From Bradyrhizobium sp. NAS80.1 (GTDB lineage Bacteria > Pseudomonadota > Alphaproteobacteria > Rhizobiales > Xanthobacteraceae): 64,000 bases of DNA. The position numbers and the translations under genes were made by a program. The notes beneath the pieces were generated by a model. It searched no databases, had not been told where the DNA came from, and saw nothing but the letters and a program-made list of their open reading frames with translations. Positions 61,585 to 64,000 of this stretch are shown here, piece by piece. How positions within the stretch are numbered: the first letter of the stretch is position 1; every line of letters begins with the position of its first letter. Location of the stretch: the NCBI RefSeq assembly GCF_001908205.1, contig NZ_LGHL01000064.1:31707-95706 (forward strand), read 5' to 3'.

Positions 61585-61632
61585 CACTGCCTGATTTCTC
61601 CACTGCCTGATTTTGCCGTTGCCTGATTTCAT
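61585..61632. repeat. Three tandem 16-bp repeats before the regulator gene
   Basis: Units CACTGCCTGATTTCTC (61585-61600), CACTGCCTGATTTTGC (61601-61616) and CGTTGCCTGATTTCAT (61617-61632) are head to tail. They lie 22 bp before the GTG start, so could be regulator sites or part of the leader. Confidence 0.8.
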
Positions 61633-61653
61633 CATGAGGCTTGAGTTCTCGAC

Positions 61654-63213
61654 GTGCAGTTTCTGTTCCGGGATCACCTACTCGACACCGACCGGCGCGA
61701 GCTGAGCCGCGAGCAGGTTCCCGTGGCCGTGGAGCCGCAGGTCTTCGATCTCGTCGTCCATCTCATGGAAAACCGTGACCGGGTGGTTAGCAAGGACGAG
61801 CTGATCGACAAGATCTGGCACGGGCGCAGCGTCTCCGAATCCACACTGACCAGCCGGATCAATGCGGCACGCAGGGCGATCGGCGACAATGGTGCGAGCC
61901 AGACGCTGATCCGCACCATCGCGCGCAAGGGCTTTCGTTTCGTTGGCGATGTCGAGACCAAGCGCGGCGCGGCCGCGCCGGAGCCCGGTCGTGTCGCCCA
62001 GACGCAGCCGGCTGCGCTCGCGCTGTCCGACCGGCCCGCGATCGCCGTGCTGCCCTTCACCAACATGAGCGGCGATCGCGAGCAGGACTATTTCTCCGAC
62101 GGCATCAGCGAGGACATCATCACCGCGCTGTCGAGGCTGCGCTGGTTCTTCGTCATCGCGCGCAACTCTTCCTTCGTCTACAAGGGCCGCGCCGTGCACA
62201 TCCAAGAGGTCGCGCGCGAGCTCGGCGTGCGCTACGTACTCGAGGGCAGCGTGCGGCGGAGCGGCGAGCGGCTGCGCATCTCGGCCCAGCTCAACGACGT
62301 CTCGACCGGCAGCCATCTCTGGGCCGAGCGCTACGATCGCGAGCTTGCCGACATCTTCGCCGTGCAGGACGAGATCACCGAAGCGATCGTCGGCGCGATC
62401 GAGCCGCAGCTCTACGCGGCCGAGAGCTTTCGCGCCCAGCAGAAGCCGCCGGGCAGCCTGGACGCCTGGGACCTCGTGATGCGCGCGCTGTCGCATTACT
62501 GGCGCATCACCCGCGAGGACAATGCCGTCGCGCAAGGATTGCTCGAAAAGGCGATCGCGATCGATCCCGCCTATGGCAAGGCGCTGGGCCTGCTCGCGAC
62601 CAGCCATATCTTCGGCGCGCATATGGGCTGGGCCGACATGGCCGCAACCGTCCCCATCGCGGAAGCCGCGGCCCTTGCGGCGGTGGCGGCCGATCGCGAG
62701 GACGCCTGGGCCCATCACGGCCTCGCCTACACCTATCTGTTCCGCCGCCGCTTCGACGACGCGCTGGCGGAGTTCGAGCTGGCGCTGAAACTCAATCCGA
62801 ATTTCGCGATGGCGCACGCCTCCTACGGCGTGACGCTGTGCTACGCAGGACGATGGCAGGACGGCGACGCCGCCGCGCGCCGCGCGCTGCAGCTCAGTCC
62901 GCGCGATCCGCTCGCGGGGATCTATTGCGGCGTTGCGGCCTATGCCCAGTTCATCGGCCGCAATTACGAGGCGGCCGTGCAGATGGCACGGGAGTCGATG
63001 CGACAGCGCGGCGATTTCGTCGGCGCGCATCGCGTGCTGACGGCCGCCGCCGGAATGTTGGGGGATCCCGTGCTCGCCGCGTCCGCGCTGCAAGGCCTGC
63101 GCCGCACCCAGCCCGGCATCTCGCTCGCCTGGATCATGCGCGAGCTCCCGATGCTGCGGGAGGAGGATCGCGCGCACTATCTGGAAGGATTCCGCCGCGC
63201 GGGGATGACGTGA
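61654..63213 (+). CDS. Winged-helix (OmpR/CadC-type) regulator with TolB-N-like and TPR domains
   Basis: A 519-residue cytoplasmic protein. The N-terminal winged helix (about 1-98: V-F-D-L-V-V-H-L-M-E-N, R-V-V-S-K-D-E-L, S-E-S-T-L-T-S-R-I-N-A-A-R-R-A-I-G, T-I-A-R-K-G-F-R-F) is followed by a segment with I-A-V-L-P-F-T-N-M-S-G-D-R-E-Q-D-Y-F near 129 and then several TPR units (about 280-430). This is the adenylate-cyclase-like/HilA-type regulator family without a TM helix. The start is GTG 61654; no in-frame ATG is nearby. Targets unknown. Confidence 0.88.
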   Translation: MQFLFRDHLLDTDRRELSREQVPVAVEPQVFDLVVHLMENRDRVVSKDELIDKIWHGRSVSESTLTSRINAARRAIGDNGASQTLIRTIARKGFRFVGDVETKRGAAAPEPGRVAQTQPAALALSDRPAIAVLPFTNMSGDREQDYFSDGISEDIITALSRLRWFFVIARNSSFVYKGRAVHIQEVARELGVRYVLEGSVRRSGERLRISAQLNDVSTGSHLWAERYDRELADIFAVQDEITEAIVGAIEPQLYAAESFRAQQKPPGSLDAWDLVMRALSHYWRITREDNAVAQGLLEKAIAIDPAYGKALGLLATSHIFGAHMGWADMAATVPIAEAAALAAVAADREDAWAHHGLAYTYLFRRRFDDALAEFELALKLNPNFAMAHASYGVTLCYAGRWQDGDAAARRALQLSPRDPLAGIYCGVAAYAQFIGRNYEAAVQMARESMRQRGDFVGAHRVLTAAAGMLGDPVLAASALQGLRRTQPGISLAWIMRELPMLREEDRAHYLEGFRRAGMT

Positions 63214-63220
63214 CGAACTT

Positions 63221-63362
63221 CTCCCTCCCCCCGCTTGCGGGGAGAGGGTTGGGGTGAGGGGGAGTCTCCGCAGAGGCGCTGGCAGTTGGACTCGCGGAGA
63301 GTCCCCCTCACCCGGATTGCATCTTCGATGCAATCCGGCCTCTCCCCGCAAGCGGGGAGAGG
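63221..63362. repeat. Compound palindromic repeat (CCTCTCCCCGC type), copy 3
   Basis: CTCCCTCCCCCCGCTTGCGGGGAGAGGG on the left and CCTCTCCCCGCAAGCGGGGAGAGG on the right, with GGTGAGGGGGA / TCCCCCTCACC and GATTGCATC / GATGCAATC inside. It separates convergent genes. Confidence 0.75.
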
Positions 63363-63373
63363 CGAAGGACTCC

Positions 63374-63796
63374 CTACTCCTGCATCATCTCGCCGCTGCC
63401 GCCGAACTCGGCGGGAAAGTCCTTCAGCTTGGGCAGGCCGTCGCGCATCGGCAGCACCGTCTCGGCATAATTGACGTGAACCCCGGGCTTGAAGGCGAGT
63501 GTGGGGATGGTGGCGGTGAAGACGTCGATCAGATCGAGCGGCGGGTGATTGGTCATGAGATGACCGCCGCACTTCTTGCAATATTTGCGCTGGCTGAGCG
63601 GCGTCTTGGCAAAGGTCTCAACGTGCTGGGCGCCCTCGGTGATGCGCACGGCTTCAGGCTTCCACAGGCTGAAGGCGTTCACCGGTCCGCCCGACCACGA
63701 GCGGCAGGAGCGGCAATGGCAATAGCCCATCGCCGCCGGCTCGCCCGTGACCTCGATCGTGACCGCGCCACAGAAGCAATTTCCGACATGTTTCAT
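63374..63796 (-). CDS. GFA (CENP-V/glutathione-dependent formaldehyde-activating) family protein
   Basis: A 140-residue zinc protein. N-C-F-C-G-A-V near residue 6, C-H-C-R-S-C near 26 and Y-C-K-K-C-G-G-H near 74 are the GFA Cys clusters. ATG 63796 has a perfect AAGGAGAT seven bases upstream; the longer frame to 63961 has no such site. The family binds glutathione or formaldehyde adducts in some species, but most members are of unknown function. The remaining 204 bp to the window end show nothing else I can support. Confidence 0.88.
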   Translation of the reverse strand: MKHVGNCFCGAVTIEVTGEPAAMGYCHCRSCRSWSGGPVNAFSLWKPEAVRITEGAQHVETFAKTPLSQRKYCKKCGGHLMTNHPPLDLIDVFTATIPTLAFKPGVHVNYAETVLPMRDGLPKLKDFPAEFGGSGEMMQE

Positions 63797-64000
63797 TTGG
63801 TCATCTCCTTGATGAGGGTTTGAAATCGTTACCCTCTTTCCGCTCCCTATCCGCCGATAGCCTCGGCGAAGATGAAGGCGGGATCGAGACGAGCTTCGCT
63901 CACTCTGAGAGGGTCGAGGTAAGGGGGCGAGGTGACGGGGAATCACCCCGGGGGATATCAAAGACTGAACTACTCCGCCCTTCCGCGCGTCCTCCTTTTG

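Larger units (their letters stand above)
61135..61653. other. 519-bp intergenic region
   Basis: It contains the palindromic repeat at 61267-61396 and the 16-bp tandem repeat at 61585-61632. The open frames here have no ribosome-binding sites. It separates divergent genes and should contain both promoters. Confidence 0.65.

Noticed and set aside
63797..64000. Possible gene at the right edge
   Set aside because: No frame with a start signal or recognisable protein in the last 204 bases.

Overview
The window looks like a chromosomal segment of a Bradyrhizobium-type alphaproteobacterium. Reasons: high GC; almost every intergenic gap carries palindromic repeats of the kind scattered through Bradyrhizobium genomes; an MbfA-type ferritin/VIT1 iron exporter sits behind a near-perfect Irr/ICE palindrome; and there are many paralogous catabolic dehydrogenases, hydrolases and ABC importers. 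I saw no rRNA, tRNA, CRISPR array, insertion sequence, integrase or prophage gene. The species call is inference, not a database result.

Layout. 1-5.4 kb: plus-strand catabolic genes (two metallo-beta-lactamase-fold hydrolases, FAH-family enzyme, glutathione transferase, epoxide-hydrolase-type alpha/beta hydrolase), separated by palindromic repeats, after the start of a minus-strand DUF3775 gene. 5.4-8 kb: iron export (mbfA), a probable outer-membrane protein and cytochrome b561. 8-20.5 kb: amidase, NTF2-like protein, Zn alcohol dehydrogenase, AidB-like acyl-CoA dehydrogenase, two SDRs, enoyl-CoA hydratase, two LysR regulators with divergent partners, GNAT, DUF1127 and an MHS-type transporter. 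20.7-23.3 kb: a coupled operon of two amidohydrolases and a Rieske protein. 23.4-27 kb: CinA/PncC-type amidase, DUF1488-like protein, polyglycine TPR protein, AMP nucleosidase. 27-30.2 kb: type I secretion ABC protein and membrane-fusion protein. 30.8-40 kb: a full oligopeptide-type ABC importer operon that also encodes an amidase and a small AtzG/DUF4089-like partner, plus a divergent paralogous binding protein.

40.5-50.6 kb is the most interesting stretch. A giant (about 2,117 residues when reconstructed) type-I-secreted, FecR/VCBS/beta-helix surface protein faces, across a 640-bp AT-richer control region, a gene for a LapG-like periplasmic cysteine protease with an intact Cys-His-Asp triad. 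A CHASE2-class III nucleotide cyclase lies immediately downstream of the adhesin on the same strand. This resembles a LapA/LapG adhesin-release system without a visible LapD. 50.7-64 kb: LprI-like protein, ABC exporter pair, secreted metallo-hydrolase, amidohydrolase, cupin, M29 aminopeptidase, PcaB-like lyase, a winged-helix/TPR regulator and a GFA-family protein.

The adhesin (twice), the ABC-exporter permease and a small SUKH-like gene are each broken by a +1 shift at a run of six or seven G/C. In each case removing one base restores one continuous frame whose length is divisible by three. These are the only coding runs of six or more G/C that I noticed. They could be homopolymer overcalls in the sequence or real slippage (phase-variable) tracts; this must be settled before the genes are called pseudogenes.
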